Shown here piece by piece: positions 36,212-50,482 of a DNA stretch of 64,000 bases. Position 1 is the stretch's first letter; each line of letters opens with the position of its first letter. The stretch spans positions 620,001 through 684,000 of the forward strand of contig JAKJXP020000002.1 of NCBI GenBank assembly GCA_022225965.2, read 5' to 3'. Below the pieces are notes generated by a model, which was not told the origin of the DNA, ran no database searches, and saw only the letters and a list, made by a program, of their open reading frames with translations. Made by a program: the position numbers and the translations under genes. This stretch comes from Diatrype stigma (lineage: Eukaryota > Ascomycota > Sordariomycetes > Xylariales > Diatrypaceae).

Positions 36212-37042
36212 GTGATGTCTCGAGGACGTCTTACCGACTATCTAGCGCACTTTGATAACTGCGTTGACCTCCCTGAGGACGTCAATGCTGGAGCTAACAG
36301 ACCAAATTGTAGACCCCAACCGGGCCGACCCATAACCCCACCGCCAGGATGCGATCTGCGGGTGTACGAGCGCTACCTACGTGAGAAATGGCTATGTGCC
36401 GATGCTATTCCGGAGGTGTTCGACCCGAATCGGCTCGAAGACCGGATCCGGGCTTCCCGTCCGTCCCGGGGTGGTCCAAGGGAGAACCCCATCGCCAACA
36501 ACGAGCGGCAGCAGCAGCAGCGACCTTTAGCTGGAAGATCGTCGTCTAAAGTGGAGGTGAAGAAACCCACATTGGTGGACTTAGACAAACCGTTGCCTAG
36601 CGTGCCGTGCCTCCCCACCTGGAGCCAGTCCAACGGCCGCTCGGCCGAGTCTATCGCGTCGATCGCGAAGGCCGGCGACGATCAGCTTGCGAGGTATGCT
36701 AGCAATGGCGCGATAGTAGAGACGAAAAAGACCCCCTACGCGAGATACCGCGCCGATGCGATCATCGGCTCCGGTAATAGTCCCTCTGGTGTGGCGTGGG
36801 CGCCCACAGCAGCGACAACGACGACGACGACGACGAGAGATGTTATTGAGAGACAGCCCACCCCGCGCATCAAAACCGGGTCCAAGCCGCCTCTTTCCAA
36901 GAGCGCATACGCAAATGCGTCGTATGCGGATAGTTCCAGCCGTGACGCGAGAGGGCGCCGTCCGAGTGTGTCGTCGACCGCTCGGCCTAAGGCTCCTAGG
37001 TATTTCCCGTTCCGCAGCCAGATGGTGGCGGGCAAGAAATGA
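36212..37042 (+). CDS. Hypothetical disordered protein
   Basis: Single exon of 276 residues. ATG at 36212 is followed at once by a second ATG, so the start may be one codon later. The N-terminal 70 residues look folded, with aromatic and Cys residues (LTDYLAHFDNC, CDLRVYERYLREKWLCADAIPEVFDP). The rest is polar, rich in Ser, Arg, Ala and Pro, with a short Gln run and a seven-Thr run encoded by a (ACG)n tract near 36816. The tail is basic. I recognise no family. It reads as a real gene because the frame is long, GC-rich and stops cleanly. It lies 0.8 kb downstream of the RBR gene on the same strand. Confidence 0.6.
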   Translation: MMSRGRLTDYLAHFDNCVDLPEDVNAGANRPNCRPQPGRPITPPPGCDLRVYERYLREKWLCADAIPEVFDPNRLEDRIRASRPSRGGPRENPIANNERQQQQRPLAGRSSSKVEVKKPTLVDLDKPLPSVPCLPTWSQSNGRSAESIASIAKAGDDQLARYASNGAIVETKKTPYARYRADAIIGSGNSPSGVAWAPTAATTTTTTTRDVIERQPTPRIKTGSKPPLSKSAYANASYADSSSRDARGRRPSVSSTARPKAPRYFPFRSQMVAGKK

Positions 37043-38737
37043 GCGGCGCGTGAAGTGGGATCGGAGTCGCGAAAGAGCAATCGGCCGGACCGATTGAACC
37101 CTAGAGGCAAAGTATGATATATAATAGAACCTCCTGTATATGACCAGTCTATTCGATTATTGATTTACAGTCAACAGCTGCAAGTGTGGGTATTCATAAC
37201 GTTCTTTACTTTCTTATTCGTCTCATCGTAATACCAAAGTGACTATGTTAATAGGCCCTTGTTAGCTGCCTGCTCGGAGGGAAGAGACAGGAAGAGGGTT
37301 GCCTATCTGGAATGACCGAGCCCGTATAGCGGCACGATGCACTGGTGGCCATGTCCAACTATGTAGGTATCAGGTTTCCATTAGCTCACCAGCCTTCCAA
37401 TAAGAGTTTGCGTTCATCATCTTCTCACGGCAGTCGTAAGTTTGAATTACTAGTACCTATGGCACCCATACCCCAAAAGATGGTGGGAGTGCGTAGACAC
37501 ACTTTGTTCATCCAACTTCAGTTGGTTTTGTTACCACCGCCCCGAGTAGTAAGAATTGTTGCTTCTTCATCACGTATTTATAGCAAGTTAGAGCTGCCGA
37601 GTCCGGTATAAATCGCTGATGACTGTTCCACAGCCTCACCATGTCGTCAAAGAGGTATTTGTCCAGGGCAGCATCTAATTGCCTACCCATGCCAAGATTT
37701 GTGGGTAGATGTATAGCAGATTACTCAGAGATCGTCTTTCGTTACTAAGGTTGCCCTCGTAGCCTCGTCCAAGTTGGCTCTTCTTTTTCATGGTGCATCG
37801 TAATCACTTTGGAGAATCGCTATTTACCAACAGCGTCGTCGGTTGATCGCACTTATGTAGTTGGATGGATGGACAGATGGGTATATGTAGTGATGGGATG
37901 GTTCGGACCATCTTGCCCTCGTTCACAATGGGGGTGGGTAAAGGATGCGCGTGCACGATATGGGGCTTACTGAGAATTGCTTATTCCCATCTGCGTAGGG
38001 CTTGCAAATCCCAACCGCCAGGTACCAAAATACAGAAGGATTCTAACCCTTACCCAAAGACTCCACCATAATAAATCCCACTCGACTACTGGTAGATAAG
38101 GCGTGATAATGCGCGTGATCAGAAGGGAGATTTCCTCCTTCCTTCAGACGAATGAAGAAACTTCATCCCCATGGGAGGAGGACCATACCAGCGATATCAC
38201 AGCGGGGGTCTGAAATACCCCTGGCGTTGGCGTTCAGCACATTACGTGGGGAAGGAAGGAGACAGGGTTGATGAATACATTCTCGCTAGACAGGGCCTCC
38301 TTGATAAGGATTGCTAGTGCCGTCGACCAGACCGCTGGGATGGGATGGTTACCGACAGAAAGGTTCGTCCTGCATGATGCTTCCAGGTTACCTACTGCGT
38401 AGTTGGTCATGTAACAAGTGTTCTGCATCGCGAATGCAGGCTTCAAGTCAACTATCAAGTGTATATTTCGACGGTGTAAGCAGGTTGGTAGCTATTTAAT
38501 TCTTGCAGTTACTGTATCCTACATCGATTCGGCGATCGTGTGTCATCCATGAGCCTGTCATCGTGGGGGCGGGGCCCTCCCTGGACCGAGCGATGATCAC
38601 TTCGTTAGACTATCAATGTGCTGACTTCTCTGTTTTTAAGGCTTCGCCAACCTCCCTGCGGCTGATACAAGCTGTCCTCCCGAGGCCTCTGTGCATTTCG
38701 CGTTGGCAACCACCTCGACTGTCTGTTGTCACGCGTT
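37043..38737. other. Intergenic region
   Basis: About 1.7 kb without supported genes. The right end is the presumed promoter of the SAT4-type membrane protein gene. Short frames on both strands have no domain character. Confidence 0.5.
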
Positions 38738-40008
38738 ATGGCACCTAGGGATGTCATTTTCGGGGTCCAGATCCTATTCCTGGTCGTCAACAGCATCGTG
38801 ATCAGCCTGAGGCTCTTCGTGCGTGCGAGACTCAACAGAGCCATTGGATACGATGACTACACTATGGTCATAGCTATGGTGAGTCCCAGTCGGCGTACGA
38901 CTTGTCTTGGATGGGTGCGGGGGGTCGCTAACGTTTGGGAGGCCGGATATGTTGTCCTATGCGCTCTGGGGTTTGCCTACATTTACTACGGGTATGGCGA
39001 TCCGACGCCGGAACCACAGTACGACTTAACGAAAGCTCGCATGGTACGCATGATTACACACAGCCGTCGTTATCGAATACTACCAGCAAAACGGAGGGTT
39101 CTAACCAGCATATGCAGTACTATGTGGCCTCTCTCCTGGCATATCCGATAGTGTCCTTCTTCGTCAAGGCCAGCGTCGTCATGGTGCTTTACAGAATCTC
39201 AGCGCAGAATGACAAGGTCCGGCTAATGAGACGGCTTCTGCTCTTTTCCATCGGAACAGTCGCCGTGTCTGCCATAGTGGTGCTGGTTGGCACGAGTTTA
39301 CAATGCACGCCGCTATCCGTGTCCTGGGGCGTCGGGGAGGGAACCTGTGTTGATCCGACGAAGATGATGATCCTCGGCTACTTCTGGAGCTTTATCGACA
39401 TCAGCTCCGTGTGGGCCTACGCAATAATGCCGATCGCGATGCTCTGGAAGGTGCAAATGAGCTTCCGGATGAAAGCATTAAGCTCGGCTCTGCTTGGGCT
39501 TGGAATCTTGTGAGTTTTATGTTGGCGTACAGTTGTTTAGACTTGCTTACCATCAATGCTAACAGAAAATTTCATTACTAGTGCAAGTATTGCCTCCATA
39601 ATCAGAGTCAAGTACTTCGACCAAGTTGGGAAAATGTCAGACTTGAACGACGAAGCTTCCCGTGGTGGGAACAATATACGACTACAGATATGGTCCATCA
39701 TCGAGCTCGGACTAGCGATTCTCGCGGCGTGTCTGTCAGCATTGCGTCCGCTGCTCAGATTTCTAACTGGTCTCGGCAGTGCGCAAGACTCAGCCAGCGG
39801 GCAAATGTCTGGGCACTATATCATGCACCCCCAGGGACATGAGCTGTCGACAATGGACCCTAAGTCGCCCGGTGCTTGGAGTGGAACGAACAAGTTGAAG
39901 ATACCACAGCCTGATCAAATGATAGTTAATGATAGCCAAGAGCACATACTGGATCATAGGAGGGATGTTGAACGGCAGCTCTCGAGCAGCGGCGGAGATA
40001 CTCGGTAA
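38738..40008 (+). CDS. Seven-TM fungal rhodopsin/SAT4-type integral membrane protein
   Basis: Four exons, 38738-38878, 38942-39043, 39118-39509 and 39582-40008, encode about 353 residues. ATG at 38738 gives the expected first helix. Family traits visible are FVRARLNRAIGYDDYTMVIAM after TM1, YYVASLLAYPIVSFFVKASVVMVLYRI, the CTPLSVSWGVGEGTCVD loop with two Cys, and SFIDISSVWAYAIMPIAMLW. The last helices read IRLQIWSIIELGLAILAACLSALRPL. The ~75-residue tail is hydrophilic. This large fungal family (SAT4 / Pth11-like rhodopsin-fold proteins) sits in the plasma or vacuolar membrane. Individual roles are mostly unknown; some act as sensors and some accompany secondary-metabolite genes. The first intron is 63 nt and has no in-frame stop, so a retained form is possible. 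It is followed 260 bp later by the propeller-protein gene. Confidence 0.85.
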
Positions 40009-40270
40009 AAGTCACATGACAAAATTGGACAATCTAATATACCAAGGACCTGGTGTAAGGCGCTGGGCATATCCTTGTGCTGTTTATTGACCTGCCTAAT
40101 ATGACGACTAGCCGGGGTAGGAATCCTTGACAGCCCCCTCGGCCAGGGCAGTGAAATTACAATGATAAGGACCTGCGGAAGTTACAATTGCACTGCGCTT
40201 TGCTCAACAGGCGACGAACAACCGTGCTCAAAGGATTTTGCCTTTACCCAAATCCAGCACGATAGCGCCG

Positions 40271-41437
40271 ATGCCCTCGTTGATTAAGGCTACAGTGGCG
40301 GCGATGGCGGCAATGACCCACGCCGTCATTATAGGGACGCCGCCGTTCCCTTTGGAGCGATCGCCATCTCTGCCGCCTCGCCTAGCTCGAGGTACCAGTG
40401 CCGGGACCATATTTCCCCATCTTCCCCATCTCGCCTGGCATCTGCTCCCCACCGGCAGCGAGCAGCAGTTCCGGGGCCTCGCGCCCGTCTCAGACGCAAT
40501 CGCCTGGGCATCCGGGACGAACGGCACGGTCCTGCGCACCACGGACGGCGGGCGCACGTGGACCTCCGTCGGGCCCGTCCTAGACCCCGACCCCGCCGAC
40601 CTCCAGTTCCGCGACATCCAAGCGTGGTCAGCCGACCGCGCCGTCATGCTCTCCATCGGGGCCGGCGCCCTGTCGCGCATCTACCACACACGCGACGGCG
40701 GCGCCACCTGGGCCCTGGCCTTCGCCAACGCGGACGAGGCCGCGTTTTACAACTGCATGGACTTCGAGGACGGGGACGACGATGAAGCGCACGGCCTGGC
40801 CGTCAGCGACCCCGTCGACGGCACGTTCCGCCTGATCGAGACGCGCGACGGCGGCGCAAGCTGGGCGCCCGTGGACCCCTCGGCGGCGGGAGCGAGCCTG
40901 CCGGCCGCGCGGGACGGCGAGTTCGGCTTCGCCGCGAGCGGGACCTGCATTGCGACGCAGAGCGGGCGGTGGTACGTGGCGACGGGGGGCGTCGACCCGG
41001 GGCGGGTGTTCCGCAGCGCCAGCAGGTCGGGGCACCAGTGGGAAGAGGTGGCGGCGAACAGCTCCATCCGGGGAGGCGCGTCGGCCGGCGTGTTCTCGGT
41101 GCAGTTCCGGGACGCGCGACACGGCATCGCGGTCGGCGGCGACTTTGAGGATCCCTCCGGCGCAGTGGACAACGCGGCTTGGTCGGACGACGGCGGGGCG
41201 ACCTGGACGAAGGCGGAGCGGTTCCCCGCCGGCTACCGCTCCGGGTCGGCGTGGGTGCCGGGGCTGGGGGGCGTGGCGCTCGCGGTGGGCCCGACCGGAT
41301 CCGATTTCACAGTCGATGGCGGTCGGACGTGGCACGCCTTCTACAACGGCTCCTTCGACAGCGTCGCGTGCGTACAGGGCCCGGTTTGCTGGGCGTCTGG
41401 TTCGCAAGGCCGGATTGGTCGCTTGACTTTCGAGTAA
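40271..41437 (+). CDS. Asp-box (BNR) beta-propeller protein, Ycf48/sialidase-like fold, probably secreted
   Basis: Single exon of about 388 residues from ATG 40271; no ATG lies further upstream in frame. The N-terminal ~25 residues are Ala-rich and hydrophobic (ATVAAMAAMTHAVIIG) and could be a signal peptide or anchor. At least five Asp-box motifs of the S/T-x-D-G-G-x-T/S-W type are seen: TTDGGRTW, TRDGGATW, TRDGGASW, SDDGGATW and TVDGGRTW. These mark blades of a propeller. The blade arrangement resembles Ycf48-like or oxidoreductase-annotated proteins of bacteria and fungi rather than true sialidases, because no catalytic Arg triad is evident. GC content is markedly high. No enzyme activity can be claimed. 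Origin by transfer from bacteria is possible but untested. Confidence 0.75.
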   Translation: MPSLIKATVAAMAAMTHAVIIGTPPFPLERSPSLPPRLARGTSAGTIFPHLPHLAWHLLPTGSEQQFRGLAPVSDAIAWASGTNGTVLRTTDGGRTWTSVGPVLDPDPADLQFRDIQAWSADRAVMLSIGAGALSRIYHTRDGGATWALAFANADEAAFYNCMDFEDGDDDEAHGLAVSDPVDGTFRLIETRDGGASWAPVDPSAAGASLPAARDGEFGFAASGTCIATQSGRWYVATGGVDPGRVFRSASRSGHQWEEVAANSSIRGGASAGVFSVQFRDARHGIAVGGDFEDPSGAVDNAAWSDDGGATWTKAERFPAGYRSGSAWVPGLGGVALAVGPTGSDFTVDGGRTWHAFYNGSFDSVACVQGPVCWASGSQGRIGRLTFE

Positions 41438-41763
41438 GTTAGTTAGCATAACATGACCCCGGCTGAGGTAAACGGATCCCCCGTCACGCTGAAGCGATGC
41501 ATAGATATACACGAAATAAAAGACGTAGGTATCTTGAATGATACGGCATAGGATCCCTGCATAGGGGACATACATAAAACATTCTTGCATAGCGTCCGTG
41601 ATAGAGATAGTAAAACCCGCCGAGCATCTAGTTGACCAGTATCTTTGCAGCACCATACTGCCCCACAACGATTTAGCCCACCGTTCGATACAGGCAGTCC
41701 CAAGAACTATACCGTACCCTCCCCTCAAAAGGCTCAGCCCATAACAATACCCCCCTTGCCTAG
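41438..41763. other. Convergent intergenic region
   Basis: About 325 bp between the 3' ends of the propeller gene (+) and the P450 gene (-). It should hold both poly(A) regions. Nothing else is seen. Confidence 0.6.
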
Positions 41764-43733
<1,970 letters not shown>

Positions 43734-43792
43734 TTTATTCTTTTCCTTCGCGGGATTATGAGCCCATAAGGAATTGAGCAGGACTGCAATGC

Positions 43793-43798
43793 TTTATA
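43793..43798 (-). promoter_or_regulatory. TATA-like box of the P450 gene
   Basis: TATAAA on the minus strand, inside the palindrome CTTTATAAAG, about 60 bp before the P450 start codon. The position is plausible for a core promoter with a short leader. Confidence 0.4.
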
Positions 43799-46700
43799 AA
43801 GCCTCTCTTGAGTCATGATTACAAGAAGGACAGTGTCCGGTGCTTCCAGGGCTTCCAGGGCTTCAGTCTTTCAAAGCACATAAGCTGCTCTCCCTGCACG
43901 CCGATAAGGTTCATGATGCCGGTGCTTTTGAGATCAGGGGTGTGTCAACCTAAAAGCTCCCAAAGATACGACTTCTATCCTTTCAGCGTACATGATAAAT
44001 GAAGCTTCTCATTGTTTCATTTTGATGCCATCCTCGAAGAATCATACCTCATTTGTCACATTATTTATGTAGAACTGTGGCCGTTCTGGGCAGAGTACTT
44101 TGAAATGAAAAGCAAGGTCACTAGATTCGAGCTCGTGTAGTCAATACTTTCTCGGCGACCGAAGGTTATGGAGTTTAGGTATAGGATATAGGTGGACTTC
44201 CCCATAACCTCCGTGAAACCTTCGCTTGAGAGTTATACCGATTTCCCAAATCGTATATCCATCCTTAGGATGAGACCGATATCATCCGATTTTTCATCTC
44301 ATACTGAGCAATCTGTCAGTGAAGATGAATAGGGGTACGTAGCTGCTATATCGTAGGGGACCATCAATATGCACTGCCGGCGCTCCTAGTATACAGTATT
44401 CGCAACAATTTATCATTATAGAGCACGTCTCAGCCTTGTCTGACTCTGGCTTGGTTATTGAGTACCATAGTAGTACAGTGTAATGTCATTTTGCGCGGCC
44501 AGGATGAAGAGGGGTTAGGGGTGAAAGCTCGGGGGATTCAGCTTCGGCGATGAACTCTTTCCTCGGTCTCTTTGAAAGAGCTGTTTAGTTATAATAAAAC
44601 AGAGAGCATTGCTAAATACGAGAGTATGAATGTGAGGCTGTGTTGTTGATATTTTGAGGGTAAACGCCTTTTGCATTACTTGTAATTGGCGCCTCCGGCC
44701 CTCCGCAGCCGAGCAGATACGACATGCACTCTTCTCTGAGATGAGACCTGCCTCTATAGACCGATATGCCCGTGAAAATATATGATATATCTAGACTAGC
44801 TATTACAGTTTGAAGGAGTAGTCGTTTTGCAACACAGATCTGGGTGAAACCGGAGGCTGTCGCCCCGTAGGAATACGAAGGTCCCGCTGGCAGCCCCTAA
44901 CTGGAGCCGCGCCTTCAGTATCCGCTTTCATCCTTGCAGACAACATTTGTGAAGCTCTAGAATGGCCTACTAATTTGACTAAATACTAATGGTTCATCAA
45001 ATTGAGCTTTAGACTGTATTGTAACTGCTTGATGGCAGATTTTTTTTTTTTTTCTTTTCGAGTGGGACTGTAGGTTATAACCATGACCAGCAGGTAGTTG
45101 AGCTACGGCAGTTGTTAGCTACGGCAGTCATTGCCGTTGCCAAGTCTCCCCGAGCCGATGAAGAAAATCGTTGAGGGGACAAATACATTCGCTACAGGTT
45201 AGGGATTGGCACATATGATCCCTTTCTACATATCTTAGGTTGGTAACTTGTAGTTACTACAAGAATAACTCCATGGCATCGTGTCAGACCGTGTCAATGC
45301 TTGAAGTATCGCGTCGTCCTCAGCCCTATAAGAACCACGTGGCCCACAGCCAATGAGAATGCCAGTATACAGCAAGAGCCAAGCATCATCGCAGGGTCTG
45401 GTGCGCTTAGCGACCTAACTGCTACCTATTACCTATACACCATGCTAGACTAGGTCTTAAAGGTTTGCCTAGAAGGCGCCCAGAAAAGGGAAAGTGGTAC
45501 GAGGGACGAAGTACAGGGTAGTAGTTATATTGCGCCAACTGGTGTGAATTCAATATTGCCTGAAGTAGGTAGCGAGACAAGTATAGGTAGGCAAAGATAC
45601 CGATATAAGTGGTTCTCGATATAAGTTGGGTTCGAGATACGAGTTTCAATAATGCTGAGCTGAGCCATGGTTCGTAGCAGGTGCTGCCTCACTTAACAGA
45701 ACTCGTACCAACAAATTACTTAGACTAAGTTGCTGCAAGGAAGGCACTTGTTCCCAAAATGGAACACACCCAAGCACACACACACTGGATGAGGGAGCTG
45801 TCGTGCTCTTCCAATTCCAAGCTCCCTTGGGAATTGAACTGTACAAGTGAAGTGGGCGAAGGCTTCGTCGAGGGGGGAATAGAAACTTACGAGCATACCG
45901 TGGGTAGCACATTACACGGAATACACACAACAAATAACTTTGCCGACAGGAGTAGGTAGGACGTACCAGTATCGGCACCAGCACCAGCACCATCGTGGAT
46001 ACGATACACATAGAAATGCATATATGACGTAGCAGGTAAGCGAGACTGGAGGTGGGCAGAGGCTGACGAGATGACGCCGGCTAGAGCAACCTAACCAACT
46101 ATTATGTACGGTAGCTATGCTGTCTCGTATTATGCGCTTGCCTACCTACCTCCTTACAACCTGCAGGCTGGGGCTTATACACTATAACACGACCGACAGT
46201 GGCAACAACACCGATGTCCTTTCGTAAGTAGAGATACCGGTTGCAGTTCGCAGTTATTGGAGCCGAGACGAAGGCGCCCCCGAACCGGTAGCCGAAGTGC
46301 CGAGGAGCGATAGTCATGATCAGCTAGCTACCTTGGCTACGTAGAAGCTCTGTCTGTCTCCTCACATATCTATGCATGTACTTTTGCAAAATAACCGCCG
46401 GATGGTATGATGCTCGCATGCGCATCTCACAGATCGGCGGCCATGTCGATATCTACTTTCTAAGTACTCGGCCTATATGCTGGGCAGGTATGTATGGCTG
46501 ACACTCCGGTAACCAATGATTGACCCCAATGATTGACCCGGCACTGCGAATATTCGGATGGGTGGTTGGTTGGTGATTTAGCGTAAGAGCTTCCCCGCGG
46601 CCAGCACCCCCGGCGGCTCGGGTTGCGCCCCCTCACTCACCCCGTCACCCAAGGATATGGAGATGGAGATGAGATGGAGATGAGATGGTTGCAGTCTTGC

Positions 46701-49700
46701 AGATGTCAAATGGTTGCTTTTTGCGTGTTTTCTGGCGGTTAGGTCGCAGCGCAGGTGAACTCTGACGCAACTGTGCATGCTGTGCAGAAGCTTTGGAGAT
46801 GGTATCGCAGATGCATGCCACCTAGACTACAGAAGGCATAGATAGATAGATCCGTATAGGCACTACATATGTGATCGATCTATCTATCGTCTTGATCGTG
46901 GTATACCTAGGTAGCTTTAGTAACAGAAATCTACATACCTATCTGCCCAGCGAAGGACTATGTAGGTAAGCAGGCTAGAGTGAGTAGCAGCCTGCATAAT
47001 CAAACAAGCCTTCTTCCACGATGATTGTGCAGGCGTGCAGATGTGCAGCCCTGAGGTATGTATGCAGATGCAGGTAAGGCATTGTACTTAAGGGCCGGTA
47101 TGTAGCGGTCTGCGAGGCATCGACACTAACTAGACGGACCGGAGGTCTGGGAATTCTCAAATACGAAGTCTTATCTTAGGTACTGCCCTACTGAGTGTAA
47201 TATCATTCTTGCGCTGCGCATAAGAAACTGACCCCATATATGTACTCAAGTCCAGACCAGACCAAACGTATAGTCCGTCCAAGAAGCGTATGGACGCCTG
47301 AGCGTAAAGGTAAAGTATTGTTGCGTTGGGGCCCGGAATCGTTCGAGAACAAGCAAGCTGCAGCTGCAGCTCCAGCATCTTCACCTCCCTTAGATACAGT
47401 ACATGTGTAGCCCTAAGCATCCATGCATGTGTGTATGTATGTTGGTATCGTGGCTGCGCAGGCAGGGAGCTGCGGCAGCTACGCTAACCCCGCAGGATGT
47501 GCGAGGTAAGCGGCGGAGCGGTGGGCGAAAAGTTGAGAACCAGGAAAACCAGGAAAACCCGGCAGCCGACGCCAGCATTCATTCGTACGTGGTACCAGAT
47601 AACTAGGAGTTACATGTAACTAGATACCTTAGTTACCGGCAGATTTAGTTGATGGTCAGCTTTATGAGGTCATCGTCGTTCTGTTGGAGGAGCTGTATAC
47701 AGAAGCCGTATAGGTTGTTGAACGTATAAGTGATTTAACAGGTTTTCTTGCCTTGCCCAGCTTTGCTGCCTTACTCGGGAGGGGGTTCGTCCCAGATAGT
47801 GATGGTAAAAGCACAAGAGTCACATTGGCACCACATTGGCACCCCGATTCAGCCAAATGCCCCTTACCCAGATGGAAAATGAAATTTCCGAGCACACACT
47901 CCAGGAGCTTCAGGAGGGGGCGCTTCAGGCGCTTCACCGATGCGATGCGACCCTAGGCCGGGGGTTCGCGGTGTTACAGCATGAACGAGACAGACATATG
48001 TAGGTAGGTAATTAATTAGGTAGTAGGTAGTAGGTAGTAGTAGCAATTGCTGGCTTGCCGTTTGCCCGGTAGAAGAGAGGAAAGAAGAACAAGAACAAGG
48101 AAGAGGGTTGGACAGTCCGGACAGTTCGACCTCCCTTTCAGCCCTGTTGTTATTATTATCTATCACCGACTATCAACTATCGTCATGTCATGTCATGTCA
48201 TGGAGCACCACCGCGCACTCCCACCGCGCGGACTTCTCCCAGCATGACCAGCTTGGAAGTCAATCAACAGACAATCACTGTTCTGTTTAGACTAGGGCGT
48301 TGATCCATCGTCGACCCATCCCCATCATGTGTTGTTCTTCCCGGGCTGTCGTGGACTCGTGGTTTGCATATGTAGCTGGTTTAGCTGGTTTAGCTGGTTT
48401 ACGTACTCCTGCCCGCCGTGTTTCCGATCGAACGATCGCGCCGTTACGTTACAGGCAGGCGAGTTCGTACGGACGCGGCCCGGTCAGCGTGCAACACGTA
48501 CTCCCGCCCTTAACAATGCAGCAATGTCGGGTATGTACGTATGGATTACTACAGGCCCTCGTGGAGTGCAGGTGGTGGGCCAATCGAATCGCGGCCAATC
48601 GGGGCCTTCTTCATCGAGTCTATCGAGCTTATCAGGCCTATCCGATCTAATGCGGGAAATCTGGAGACTTGGCCCGAAGAATAAGCTTACCCATCTAATT
48701 ATACGAGCCCAAAACCCCCTTTAATTTCCGCGACATCCAAATGCCTTTTTCACTTGCTTTTTTTACGCGAGCTGGCCAGTCACGATTGTCTCGATTCGAG
48801 TGTCTTGAGTGTCTCTTCATCTCTGGTTTCTTTTTTTGCATATTCCCGGGCCCCTAGTGATTGCCGGTTTCGGGAAGCCTGAATATTCAAGGTAACCCGA
48901 TGCTTGCTATAGCAGTCCCTAACTACTAGGTAGCTTCTCTGCTTCTTAGCCCCATTGACGGCGACTCGCGACAGGCTGGCTATTAGTAAAACAGTACCTA
49001 GGCAAACCCGGCAAACCAGAAGCCGTGACAGAACCGAACACTGCCAACCAGCCCATTTCTCTCTAGAGCTCTTGTTTATACCTACACTAGCAGTAGCTCT
49101 CGCGCGGTTGCCGTAGGCCGAGCGTGCTGCAGGCGTGGTGATCGAGAAGTCGGTGGCCTTCTGTTCGCTATCTACTACATGTACTGTGGTAGTATCTGCT
49201 AGCACCAGACCATCGACGTCATGATTCACAGCCTTTTTCATTTTTCGTTGTGAATGGACTGCCCAGATTGCCTAAAATATCGTACCTGGCTAAGTAGTTA
49301 TTGGCGCCAGAACGAACCCCTCACTCAACCAGGTCCCGATAGCAGTATTTCTCGCGTACCGGACCGTTGGTATGGCTCGCCGCGCTGACAGCGTTCTGCC
49401 CGCATCATGATGACCTGCTCGGCATGGGCTCGAGATGCGGAGAGAGAGAGAGAGAGGCGGCTGACCTGGGCTGCTTAGATGCTTTGGTGATCCCTTGGAT
49501 GATCCTTTCGATTCGAAGTCCGTTCGTGGCCGGGGAAAGCTGAGGTGGTCCAGTTACCATGAGGCGATCGTCTGGCGCTAGGCTGGATGGAGCATGTAAG
49601 CGAATCACAAAGTGGGTGAGGTTGTGAATGCTACGTACCAAGGACTACGAGACCCTAGTACGCCTACCCGAATACCCTGATACCCTGATACCCTGGAGAT

Positions 49701-50390
49701 ACTATGAATACTCTATGACCTTCCTCTCGTATTCCCACCTGCCGCCTGCAGTAGCCGCAAGGTACATACTGTAGCCGTAGCAGGCAAAGCTTTCCTATTT
49801 CTTTCAGCCCCAAGCCTCATTCGGCACAAGCACTGCCCATCCCTTGTGGTCCTCAGGCCTTGCTAAGACTCTAAGAGTGCCTTTGGCGTTGGGAACTATG
49901 GGTCTGCCGACTGTTCCACCATGCCACAACGGGGCCGGCCACTCTGGCCCTGATCTGCCCTGGTGTATCTGGTGTGTCGCTGGTTCATGCCCGAGTGAAC
50001 GAATGCCAAATCCAGCGAGGCCAAGCAGCCTCTGCAGTGGGCTGCAGTGTACTAATCGCGTCTCATCCTCGGATCCTGGAAAAGTACGTAAAAGAAGAGT
50101 ACAAGCAAGCTGGGGGATCACGATAATCCCTACCCCCCTACCCCCTACCGTTATGTACCTCGAGCGATCCTGGCCAACGTCAGTAAGCCCACATGGACAC
50201 ATGGAGCCCACTTACAGTAGCTTGGTCGAAAAGGCATGGTTGTCAATCTCTTGGCTAGTCTTTGCGACCCAGATGTGGGTTCATCGTAGGGCCTGGGAAG
50301 GGCCCGATCAGCGATATTTGAAGATCTCTGAACCCGCCGACCGCCAATCCCTTTTTTCCCCGGCAACTCCATCCACAGGGCTGTTATTAG

Positions 50391-50396
50391 TATAAG
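50391..50396 (+). promoter_or_regulatory. TATA-like box of the tyrosinase gene
   Basis: TATAAG 87 bp before the tyrosinase ATG, followed by a pyrimidine-containing leader. Spacing fits a fungal core promoter. Confidence 0.4.
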
Positions 50397-50482
50397 ACGA
50401 GACCACGGGCGAGAGATCGACCATCCCTCATCCTTCAGCCCTAATAGCGTCTCGGCCAAGAAACAACAACGACAAGACGACG

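Larger units (their letters stand above)
43734..50482. other. Long gene-free interval with scattered short repeats
   Basis: About 6.7 kb without a supported gene. Reading frames at 48780-49241 (-) and 49804-50395 (both strands) are open but lack codon or domain character. Small repeats include a GAGATG-type tract at 46658-46688, an inverted ATAGATAGATC pair at 46842-46885, a 9-bp TAGCTGGTT triplet repeat at 48373-48399, ATACCCTG x3 at 49672-49695, and a GA microsatellite near 49440-49456. TAGGTA/TACCTA motifs are common. The last few hundred bases are the tyrosinase promoter. Confidence 0.5.

Noticed and set aside
40628..41728. 366-codon minus-strand frame opposite the propeller gene
   Set aside because: Shadow of the GC-rich plus-strand gene. 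The Asp-box motifs are on the plus strand and the antisense product has no domain character.
48780..49241. 153-codon minus-strand frame in the gene-free interval
   Set aside because: No domain, no codon bias, no plausible splice partners. Expected by chance in 6.7 kb.
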